DNA of 64,000 nt from a virus: positions 62,001 to 126,000 of the IMG/VR virus record IMGVR_UViG_3300042467_002158, one strand, 5' to 3'. The position numbers were made by a program, and so were the translations under genes. Under the pieces are notes generated by a model, which was given only the letters and a program-made list of their open reading frames with translations, ran no database searches and was not told the DNA's origin. Below are positions 56,060-63,287 of the stretch, one piece after another. Position 1 is the stretch's first letter. Each line of letters opens with the position of its first letter.

Positions 56060-56067
56060 TATATTTG
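56060..56067 (+). promoter_or_regulatory. Bacteroidota-type -7 box (TATATTTG)
   Basis: TATATTTG 4 nt before the GTG start of the UvrC-like gene, implying a leaderless message. The spacing to an upstream TTTG (56044) is too short for a -33 element. Confidence 0.5.
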
Positions 56068-56071
56068 TATT

Positions 56072-57346
56072 GTGATTACAGAGAAACTTTCAAACATTCC
56101 CCAATCAAGTGGTTGTTACCTTTTCAAAAATGAGAAGGGTCAGATCATCTATGTGGGTAAGTCAAAGTTTTTACCGAAACGAGTGAAGTCTTACTTTCAA
56201 AAAAATCACAAGGATATCAAGACTACTTCTCTTGTGAGTGAGATCCGTGATGTTGAGTTCATGACTACTAACGATGAGTCACAGGCTCTTTTGTTGGAGG
56301 ACGAACTTATCAAGTCTTTGAAACCAAAATACAACATCAAAGCAAAAGACGACAGATCTCGTCGTTGGTTTATTACTTTGAGTGATGAGGAGTTCCCTCG
56401 TTTACAAGTTTGTAATCCTTCTAACTTTTCAGGTCAGATCCTTCTTGAGTCTACAAGTTCCAACTCTTGTTATGAGATCTATGAAATGGTTCACGACATC
56501 TTCAATCTTCGTTCTTGTTCTTACAACTTGACTGAAGAAAACATTTCAAACGAAAAGTTCAAAACTTGTTTGGAGTTTCATCTTGGTCGTTGTAATGCAC
56601 CTTGTATTTCAAACATTCTAAAGTTCTCCTACAAGAAGATTGTAAGTGAGATGAAAGAAGTATTTTCTTTTGAGTTTGACAAGGTTCGTAGTCGTTTGAA
56701 AAAGTCTATGAAATATTTTTCTGATTCTATGGAGTTTGAGAAAGCTCAAGAGTTCAAAACTAAAATCTCTGTTGTTGATTCACTTCAAAAGAAACTTGAA
56801 CCTTTTCGTGTTAGAAAGTATAATGATGTTGCTCGTCAGTTTAAAGAATCTTTGGGTCTTATCAATGTTCCTACTTTGATTGAGGCGTTTGACAATTCTC
56901 ACACTAGTGGTGACTGTCAAGTGTCTGCTCTTGTTCGTTACAAGAATGGTAAAACTGATAAGTCAAACTACCGTAAGTTTAACATCAAAACTGTTGAGGG
57001 TCCTGATGACTACGCTTCATTCACTGAAGTTCTTTCTCGTCGTTTTACAAGACTTTTGAACGAAAAACAAGAGTTACCTTCACTTGTTGTTATTGATGGT
57101 GGTAAAGGTCAGTTGGGTGTTGCAAAACAAGTATTTGAATCTCTTGGTTTGTTATCTCGTATTGATTTGATTTCTATTTCCAAAAACGACAAACACCAAT
57201 CTCAAACAATCCACTTGACTGACGGGTCGTCATTTGATATTCCACGAAATGAGTTTGGATTTTTGCTTGCTGAAGTTCAAAATGAAGTTCACAGATTTGT
57301 GATTTCTTTTCACCGTAAAAAAAGATCAAAAAAAGTTATTGGATAA
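56072..57346 (+). CDS. uvrC: Short UvrC-like endonuclease (GIY-YIG plus RNase H-like domain)
   Basis: 424 residues from GTG (codons VITEKLSNIPQSSGCYLF); the in-frame ATG at 56045 lies upstream of the promoter box and is rejected. GIY-YIG nuclease domain: GCYLFKNEKGQIIYVGKSKF. A UvrB-binding (UVR) motif-like segment (SMEFEKAQEFKTKISVV) lies in the middle. The C-terminal RNase H-like domain has AFDNSHTSGDCQVSALVRY and VVIDGGKGQLGVAKQVF and ends RKKRSKKVIG. The two helix-hairpin-helix motifs of the normal 600-residue UvrC are absent. It may cut damaged DNA with host UvrAB. Confidence 0.88.
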   Translation: MITEKLSNIPQSSGCYLFKNEKGQIIYVGKSKFLPKRVKSYFQKNHKDIKTTSLVSEIRDVEFMTTNDESQALLLEDELIKSLKPKYNIKAKDDRSRRWFITLSDEEFPRLQVCNPSNFSGQILLESTSSNSCYEIYEMVHDIFNLRSCSYNLTEENISNEKFKTCLEFHLGRCNAPCISNILKFSYKKIVSEMKEVFSFEFDKVRSRLKKSMKYFSDSMEFEKAQEFKTKISVVDSLQKKLEPFRVRKYNDVARQFKESLGLINVPTLIEAFDNSHTSGDCQVSALVRYKNGKTDKSNYRKFNIKTVEGPDDYASFTEVLSRRFTRLLNEKQELPSLVVIDGGKGQLGVAKQVFESLGLLSRIDLISISKNDKHQSQTIHLTDGSSFDIPRNEFGFLLAEVQNEVHRFVISFHRKKRSKKVIG

Positions 57347-57992
57347 ACTTGGTATCGTAGTAACCTAAATTGTTGCCGTATGGATCCCTAAATAGGGGAT
57401 AATTGTTTAAGATGTTGTCAATTTGGGGGTAAAGATTTTCTGTTTCCCAGTAACTTTCTTTGTCAGGTAGAAAGTCATTAAGATATTCACTTACAACAAC
57501 TTTAGGATCCCACCACTCACCATCTTTTTCGGCTCTTACTACTTTCACATTATTGTATAAACCAAAACTTTCATTATCCCAATAACTTGTTGATACACCA
57601 ACTGATTCAATAAATAATTTGTATCTTTCATAACCAATAAAAGGAGTTCCTAATGTAAAATTAATCTCTTTAACGGAATTAAACACTTTTTGAATTCTTG
57701 ATTTTAATTCTTCATTTAAATAAATTCCTTGTTTAAAGTTTGGTACAAAATACACATCAATTTTTTCATTTACAAAATCCCCAAAGTCTTCTGTTTCATC
57801 ATAAATATAATCCCCAACAATTGGTGAAAAATATGAAACATCATTCGGGTTTTGAACTCTGAAATACATGTTAGTTCTACCATTTCTTCTAACAGATGGT
57901 TCTACTTTAACGGGTGTAACAACCAAACCATGTATGTCCAAAGGATCACCTGCAAAATGTTTGAATAGTTTTAATATTTTTTCGTTATCCAT
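57336..57992 (-). CDS. Hypothetical protein
   Basis: 218 residues, no leader. Text DPLDIHGLVVTPVKVEPSVR and FRVQNPNDVSYFSPIVGDYI suggests a beta-rich virion or assembly protein. Overlaps the lysozyme stop by one base (TAATG) and the convergent UvrC end by 11 bp. No family recognised. Confidence 0.6.
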   Translation of the reverse strand: MDNEKILKLFKHFAGDPLDIHGLVVTPVKVEPSVRRNGRTNMYFRVQNPNDVSYFSPIVGDYIYDETEDFGDFVNEKIDVYFVPNFKQGIYLNEELKSRIQKVFNSVKEINFTLGTPFIGYERYKLFIESVGVSTSYWDNESFGLYNNVKVVRAEKDGEWWDPKVVVSEYLNDFLPDKESYWETENLYPQIDNILNNYPLFRDPYGNNLGYYDTKFIQ

Positions 57993-58909
57993 TACCCAAA
58001 CATTTTATATTCTCTTTCTCGTCTTGTTTTCAAACCAGGGTATTCGTTAAACATGTGAGAACTTGTGTTTAGTATTTCCTTTTTTGCCCCTTCCAAATCA
58101 CCTCGTTTAACATATTGGATAAAATCGGATGTTCTAATACCAGGTCCCATGTTGTATGCCATAGACACCATTGCATCATACATACTTTGAGTTATTGGTG
58201 GCGTAATTCCTTGTTCTTCCCACTGATCTAGTATTCTATTGATAATACTTTCTGCCTCTTTAATATCGTCTTTAAGTAGTGTTTCTGCTTGTTCTTTTGT
58301 GATTTTGGTTTTACCTGAAATGATTTTATTATATCTTGGAAGAAATTCAAACGATTCTTCTTCATCAGGAAACACAGCATGACCATAACCAATTGTTTTT
58401 GCACCATCACCAAGATTATAAGCCGTTAATACTGGTTCACCTTTATGGATTATTGAACCTTCTTCCCATTTTAAATGATTTAATAATTTGTCTGATGACT
58501 TTCTAATCCTTAAATCCTTAACGACATTTTTAATAATTTCTTTTTCTTGTTTAACTGCAGTTTCAAGTGGTGGTTCTAAATAATTTTTTATTTGTCCAAT
58601 ACTAATAAGACCAATTAAAGAAAAAATCACATATTTGATAATTTTTCTTTTAATTTGAGAAGGTAGGTTTTTTATTTTATTAGACAAAGTCTGTAAAAAC
58701 TCTTTGGCATCTTCTTTTGTTTGAACCCAAGATTTTGCTAAATCAATATCCTTTTTAACATTTTCAAAGTCCCATTCCATGTCTGGTTCGGTTTTACCAT
58801 CATTCTCTATGATTAATGATAGTTTGAACACCATGTCATCTATAATACTTTCATAAACGAATTTAGTTTGGATTCTTTGAAATTGTTCTTCTGTAAGTGA
58901 AACTTTCAT
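57992..58909 (-). CDS. Tagged GH24 lysozyme with membrane segment
   Basis: 305 residues. Leader MKVSLTEEQFQRIQTKFVYE then S, site VYE. A helical arm and one membrane segment (KYVIFSLIGLISIGQIKNYL, about residues 92-110) precede the T4-type lysozyme domain: HLKWEEGSIIHKGEPVLTAY, TIGYGHAVF (residues about 147-185), with the expected catalytic Glu and the Gly-Tyr-Gly-His block, and GIRTSDFIQYVKRGDLEGAK to the end RREREYKMF. T4 lysozyme is 164 residues. The leader and membrane segment suggest packaging or export; TATTTATA at 58913-58920. Confidence 0.82.
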   Translation of the reverse strand: MKVSLTEEQFQRIQTKFVYESIIDDMVFKLSLIIENDGKTEPDMEWDFENVKKDIDLAKSWVQTKEDAKEFLQTLSNKIKNLPSQIKRKIIKYVIFSLIGLISIGQIKNYLEPPLETAVKQEKEIIKNVVKDLRIRKSSDKLLNHLKWEEGSIIHKGEPVLTAYNLGDGAKTIGYGHAVFPDEEESFEFLPRYNKIISGKTKITKEQAETLLKDDIKEAESIINRILDQWEEQGITPPITQSMYDAMVSMAYNMGPGIRTSDFIQYVKRGDLEGAKKEILNTSSHMFNEYPGLKTRREREYKMFG

Positions 58910-58912
58910 GTC

Positions 58913-58920
58913 TATAAATA
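58913..58920 (-). promoter_or_regulatory. TATTTATA box
   Basis: Coding-strand TCTATATTTATAGACATG leads directly into the lysozyme start, 3 nt away. Confidence 0.45.
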
Positions 58921-58930
58921 TAGACGAATT

Positions 58931-59293
58931 CTATTCGTAGGAAATCTTTGATATACAAAAGTCCATAATGTTAAAATAACATAACTCTTCTCGAAATAGT
59001 TGTTCCGTTTTCCAAGATCTTATTCTTCTGTTTTTATAGTTAGTGTTTGTGTAGTTACACCAACGGGAAGAATCGTTTTTTTTAACTTTGACATCCACTT
59101 CATACACAAATTTAGCGTTAGAACCATAATACCAACTATTCGCATATTTTCTAATATTTGTGATTTCAACCAAGCAATCATCTTTAATATGAATATTACT
59201 TTCAAAAATAATAGGATTTTTTTTCAAAAGTTTTTTAACAAACTTAATGTCCTTATCACTAATTACCTTTCCTTCCTTTCTTGGGTGTTTCAT
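58931..59293 (-). CDS. Small basic hypothetical protein
   Basis: 120 residues, rich in Lys and Asn (KKLLKKNPIIFESNIHIKDD, SRWCNYTNTNYKNRRIRSWK). Possibly RNA- or DNA-binding by charge. TATCTTTG on the minus strand at 59299-59306 precedes the ATG. No family recognised. Confidence 0.55.
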   Translation of the reverse strand: MKHPRKEGKVISDKDIKFVKKLLKKNPIIFESNIHIKDDCLVEITNIRKYANSWYYGSNAKFVYEVDVKVKKNDSSRWCNYTNTNYKNRRIRSWKTEQLFREELCYFNIMDFCISKISYE

Positions 59294-59298
59294 TAAAA

Positions 59299-59306
59299 CA
59301 AAGATA
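59299..59306 (-). promoter_or_regulatory. Bacteroidota-type -7 box (TATCTTTG)
   Basis: Minus-strand TATCTTTG 5 nt from the ATG of the small basic gene. Confidence 0.45.
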
Positions 59307-59321
59307 AGAAAAAATATTATT

Positions 59322-60278
59322 CTATCTAAATTTTTTTTTCAAATTATCAAGTTTTGCCTTTTTTAAGGCAGAGTTCAAATTAGGATGATACAACATCGAT
59401 CTGTTGTTGTTAATGGCATCATAATTTATTTTTTTTGGTTCTTTCGGAATATCTCTTTTTGGTTGATTAGAAAAAATCGTAGAAATAGATTCGTGTTTCA
59501 ACTTTTTTTTCTCATATTCGGTTATTTCGTGTTCTTCTTTTAACTCAATCAAAGATTTTGTAAATTCTTTATTTTCAATATCAACAACTTTATATTCACT
59601 CGTTTTGAGCCCCTCCAATTTTAAAAAATGTTTTGGTTTATTTTTACTAATGAAAAAATATTTAGCCCTAATTTTTGATGATAAGTTTGTCTCAGGATGA
59701 ATTGTTAAAGAATTTTTGTGTAATCTTCTATGAAATAGAATATGATTCGTATGTAATATTTTTAAATTCATTTTATATAGTCGAGACATAAGATCTGAGT
59801 CTGCGGCAACTCTCCATCCCTCAAATCCATTAATACTTAAAAATATGTCTTTTTTAATCCCAAAAACTCCCTCACCAAATGTATTTTTTTGTTGTTTGAA
59901 CTCTCGTTGATTGTTCTTATCCTCAAAATCAATATATTTTGGTTTGATCAAATCATATATGTTTAATTGACTGTCAATTTCCTCAAATAAATTTGGCAGA
60001 ATAACATCATCAGAATCAAAGAACAAAATTTTATTATACTGACTTATTTCAACTAAAGTATTTTTAATTAGATAGGGACCTTGATTTTCCAAAAAGAAAA
60101 AAAACTTAAAGTTTTTTGGAAATTCTTTATTATAAATGTAATCGATCGTTTCATAACAATTATCAATTCCAATCAAAACTTCAAATTCATTATCATATCT
60201 ACTATTTTCTATAGATAAAAAAAGTTCATCCAAAAAAATAACATTTTTATAAGTTGGTATAATAACACTTAAACTCAT
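59322..60278 (-). CDS. Family 2 glycosyltransferase
   Basis: 318 residues. GT2 (GT-A fold): SLSVIIPTYKNVIFLDELFL and EVLIGIDNCYETIDYIY, then the metal-binding DxD form ILFFDSDDVILPNLFEEI. Middle FGIKKDIFLSINGFEGWRVA (the acceptor-binding WRVAADSDLM part). The C-terminal 80 residues are Lys/Pro-rich and unlike ordinary GT2 proteins, with PKEPKKINYDAINNNRS. It probably transfers a sugar to host or phage glycans. Overlaps 60275 by 4 bp. Confidence 0.8.
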   Translation of the reverse strand: MSLSVIIPTYKNVIFLDELFLSIENSRYDNEFEVLIGIDNCYETIDYIYNKEFPKNFKFFFFLENQGPYLIKNTLVEISQYNKILFFDSDDVILPNLFEEIDSQLNIYDLIKPKYIDFEDKNNQREFKQQKNTFGEGVFGIKKDIFLSINGFEGWRVAADSDLMSRLYKMNLKILHTNHILFHRRLHKNSLTIHPETNLSSKIRAKYFFISKNKPKHFLKLEGLKTSEYKVVDIENKEFTKSLIELKEEHEITEYEKKKLKHESISTIFSNQPKRDIPKEPKKINYDAINNNRSMLYHPNLNSALKKAKLDNLKKKFR

Positions 60279-61225
60279 CTGAATTTCTTTTTATTAAATG
60301 TTGAAATTTGTTTTGAATTAAGTTTCAGATTATTTGTATTAACCTGTGGTTTTTGTTGTGTATTATTTTGTAAATTTGAAAATATTCTATTAACTTTTTG
60401 GTAATCAATTGTTTTTTTATTTATTTCTAAAGTTTTTTCAATTTTTACCGGTTCATGTGGTGGTGGAGTTGGTTGCGGAATTGATATATTAGGAATTTGT
60501 TCTAACGAATTATTTTTATTATAGTTTTTTAAATTTTCTAAGTTAATCGTTTTATTAAAAATAGAATTTACAACTTGTGTTTGTATAAAATCATTTTTAG
60601 ATTCTACATCATAAATTGTGGTTTTTTGTGGTATATATTGTATATAACCTTTTAGGTGTTTCAAACAAATAATCTCAATTTTATTTTCCATACAATATTT
60701 TCCTAACCAAACATCGGCCATATTTGGAAATATAAAATATTCAAATGGTATTTTAAGTAAATTGGTATGAAAACACATCAATCCTGTTCCTCCAAATTGC
60801 ACTTTTGTGTCTTTCGAGACCTCTTGTAAAAAATGATATCTTTTTGATTTGGATTTGTAATATGATTGTATAGGGAAATTTTCAAAATTTCTTCCATGAT
60901 AAGTAATTACTTTTTTTCTTTCGTAAAAGTCGCATTTTTGAATGATTTTTTTTATAAAATTTTTAGGGTAAATTATATCATCGTCTAATGTAATGTAATA
61001 AGCATCTTCGGTATTATTTAAAAAATAAAACTTATAAGCATCTCCCTTTGAGTTGTCAGTTATTAAAATATTAATCTTATTGTCAAAAAGAAATTTTGGT
61101 ATTTCACCTTCATAAGAATTTAAGGCAACGTTTATTTTGTCACAATCTTCAATTACCGAATTTATTACTTTTTCTAAACCATCATTTCTTTTGTATGATG
61201 ATATATTCACAACAATTTTACTCAT
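60275..61225 (-). CDS. Glycosyltransferase-like protein
   Basis: 316 residues. VVNISSYKRNDGLEKVINSV, then the donor-site DxD-type YYITLDDDIIYPKNFIKKII and FGGTGLMCFHTNLLKIPFEY. Middle part is GT2-like; the C-terminal 90 residues are low complexity, Pro/Asn/Lys-rich (PQPTPPPHEPVKIEKTLEIN, NNTQQKPQVNTNN). This same kind of tail appears in 59322. Likely works in the same glycan pathway. Confidence 0.72.
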   Translation of the reverse strand: MSKIVVNISSYKRNDGLEKVINSVIEDCDKINVALNSYEGEIPKFLFDNKINILITDNSKGDAYKFYFLNNTEDAYYITLDDDIIYPKNFIKKIIQKCDFYERKKVITYHGRNFENFPIQSYYKSKSKRYHFLQEVSKDTKVQFGGTGLMCFHTNLLKIPFEYFIFPNMADVWLGKYCMENKIEIICLKHLKGYIQYIPQKTTIYDVESKNDFIQTQVVNSIFNKTINLENLKNYNKNNSLEQIPNISIPQPTPPPHEPVKIEKTLEINKKTIDYQKVNRIFSNLQNNTQQKPQVNTNNLKLNSKQISTFNKKKFR

Positions 61226-61226
61226 C

Positions 61227-61928
61227 TTAAAAAATATTTAAGTCATTAACCATTCTTTCGTTAATGTTCATTTTTGATTTTTCAAAACCATGTTTAACTA
61301 ATGATACTTTGGTATGATACATTGTATAACCTAAATCATTTAACCTTTTTGTTAATTGGTATCCAACCCCTGAACTTAAATTTGGGTCTTTGTTCCATCT
61401 GTTTTCTGAAATGGGGTTAATTTTGAAATCTAAAACCTCAAAGAATTTTTTTTCCGCAATAAAATCTAATTCAACCCATTGTGTTTGAATGTAATTGTCA
61501 ATTATGTTTGGTGTAAAGTTTGACCAATTTGGTCTTTTTGTTCTTACATCGGTTCTAAACTCCAAAGAAATTTTTTTGTGGTCATTTAAATTCTCATATA
61601 AATTTGTAACGTCTAAAATAAAATTATCATCCACTAATAAGTCATCTTGTAAGTATATATAATATTTTGATTCAATATTCCTTATATATTTAAAAGTCTG
61701 ATCGATTATATACCAAAACTTTTTTTTACCGTGATTATTTGAAAATTTTATATATTTTATATTTTCATCGTAATTAATAAGATTTTCTTTACCTCCGTCA
61801 TCAAAAACTACGATTTGAATTTTTTTATCCCCTTTTTGATGTAAAATTTTTTTTAAAAGGTTTTTTAGTGCCAACTGTCTATCAAAAGTGGTGATTATGA
61901 TGCAGTAGTCAAATACTTGGTTTCCCAT
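61227..61928 (-). CDS. Glycosyltransferase-like protein
   Basis: 233 residues. CIIITTFDRQLALKNLLKKI, IQIVVFDDGGKENL and KYYIYLQDDLLVDDNFILDV give the GT-A shape with acidic DD pairs. SSGVGYQLTKRLNDLGYTM near the end. No low-complexity tail. Adjacent to the other glycan genes with 1-6 bp gaps. Confidence 0.7.
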   Translation of the reverse strand: MGNQVFDYCIIITTFDRQLALKNLLKKILHQKGDKKIQIVVFDDGGKENLINYDENIKYIKFSNNHGKKKFWYIIDQTFKYIRNIESKYYIYLQDDLLVDDNFILDVTNLYENLNDHKKISLEFRTDVRTKRPNWSNFTPNIIDNYIQTQWVELDFIAEKKFFEVLDFKINPISENRWNKDPNLSSGVGYQLTKRLNDLGYTMYHTKVSLVKHGFEKSKMNINERMVNDLNIF

Positions 61929-61934
61929 AGAGAA

Positions 61935-62645
61935 TTAAATTTTAAAAATTTTTTGTTTAGATATATATTCTCTAACCATATTTTTATTTGTTCTTCCTAG
62001 TCTTTTTAAAGTAGTATTAGGGTGATTTTTTCTATAAATATAAATTGGTTCTTTTATTACAGACACTTCTTTTTTTGAACACTGTTCCAAACATGGATAA
62101 CTGTATGCCAAATCTGTACAATTTGTAAAAAAATTACCGTCCATTTTTAAAATAGTTTCAGGTATCGTATCAATCAAACTTTTTCTAAAAGTGTTTAAAG
62201 CAGTAGCTTTCCATTTTGTTTTTCTAAATAATTTTAATTCAAAAGTTTCTTCACTGTATTCTTCAACTTCAAAAACAACATTAGTGTCCATATCAACCCA
62301 ATTGCCGTATGTCATTTTTATTTCTGGTGTATAATAATTAGTAACTATTTCCAAAGCATCTAAACTTAATTTATCATCTAAACCAACAAAAGAAACAATT
62401 TCACCTTGTGCTAATTTATTTAAGTTATACCTACCATATAATGCACCCATATTTGTTTCATTGTTATATATTTTTATATTTTTATTTGATTTGAATTGCT
62501 CTAAAACTTTTTTGGTAGAATCAACGCTCCCATCATTATAAATTAATATTTCAAAATTATCATATGTTTGATTCAGAATTGACCGAATACACTCTTCGGC
62601 ATATAACTCACAATTGAATCCTGTTACAATTACAGAATGTTTCAT
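61935..62645 (-). CDS. Family 2 glycosyltransferase
   Basis: 236 residues. Canonical GT2 start: HSVIVTGFNCELYAEECIRS and NQTYDNFEILIYNDGSVDST, then MGALYGRYNLNKLAQGEIVS and FVGLDDKLS with the DD metal site. The acceptor part carries aromatic residues (MTYGNWVDMDTNVVFEVEEY). Most regular of the four glycosyltransferases. Confidence 0.85.
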   Translation of the reverse strand: MKHSVIVTGFNCELYAEECIRSILNQTYDNFEILIYNDGSVDSTKKVLEQFKSNKNIKIYNNETNMGALYGRYNLNKLAQGEIVSFVGLDDKLSLDALEIVTNYYTPEIKMTYGNWVDMDTNVVFEVEEYSEETFELKLFRKTKWKATALNTFRKSLIDTIPETILKMDGNFFTNCTDLAYSYPCLEQCSKKEVSVIKEPIYIYRKNHPNTTLKRLGRTNKNMVREYISKQKIFKI

Positions 62646-62646
62646 T

Positions 62647-63282
62647 TTATTTAATTACTTTACAATCTTTAAAAATATGGAAATCAGTTAGATCTCTATA
62701 TCCATTTATTTCATTTAAATCTATATTGTTTTCGGGATAATTTTGTAAAAGGCAAAGTCCATGAGCAGCTTCCTGTGGTGTCATATACATATTCCAACCA
62801 ATTGTTTCAATATTATCTTCTTTATAAAACTTTTCACTTCTACCCTCATATCTTGCCTTTTTAAACCACTTTGCGGCCACTTCATCGTCCGTTAGTATCA
62901 TACCTCCTTTTCCAATACCAAGTTGTTTTTTTATATGGAAAGATAAACCCATATAAGAACCAGGAATATACATGTTTGATGTTAATCTTTTTGCTGAGTC
63001 ATAAATTGGATATGGTTTTAATTGATATAAACCGCTCCAATGATTTGTAATTTCCCTTTTATCAAAAATAACTTCACCACCAGCATTAATTATACTCATA
63101 GGGACAGATAAATATGTTTTTGAGGGAATCGTAACTTCTTTAACTTGATGATATTTACACATCAAAAATAAGGCATTTGTACAACTATCAACAGATATTG
63201 CATATTTAGCACCAGTGTAAGAAGCAATTTCTTCTTCAAACATTTTTACTATTTTGTATGGGTTATGTTCTTTTATTGGCAT
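62647..63282 (-). CDS. DegT/DnrJ/EryC1-family aminotransferase-like protein
   Basis: 211 residues, shorter than the usual 370-400. FEEEIASYTGAKYAISVDSC is the N-terminal substrate region, with TNALFLMCKYHQVKEVTIPS; SYMGLSFHIKKQLGIGKGGM resembles the pyridoxal-phosphate lysine region (normally S-F-x-x-x-K). ARYEGRSEKFY follows. It would aminate a nucleotide sugar. The C-terminal domain is reduced, so activity is uncertain. Confidence 0.75.
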   Translation of the reverse strand: MPIKEHNPYKIVKMFEEEIASYTGAKYAISVDSCTNALFLMCKYHQVKEVTIPSKTYLSVPMSIINAGGEVIFDKREITNHWSGLYQLKPYPIYDSAKRLTSNMYIPGSYMGLSFHIKKQLGIGKGGMILTDDEVAAKWFKKARYEGRSEKFYKEDNIETIGWNMYMTPQEAAHGLCLLQNYPENNIDLNEINGYRDLTDFHIFKDCKVIK

Positions 63283-63287
63283 ATTTT

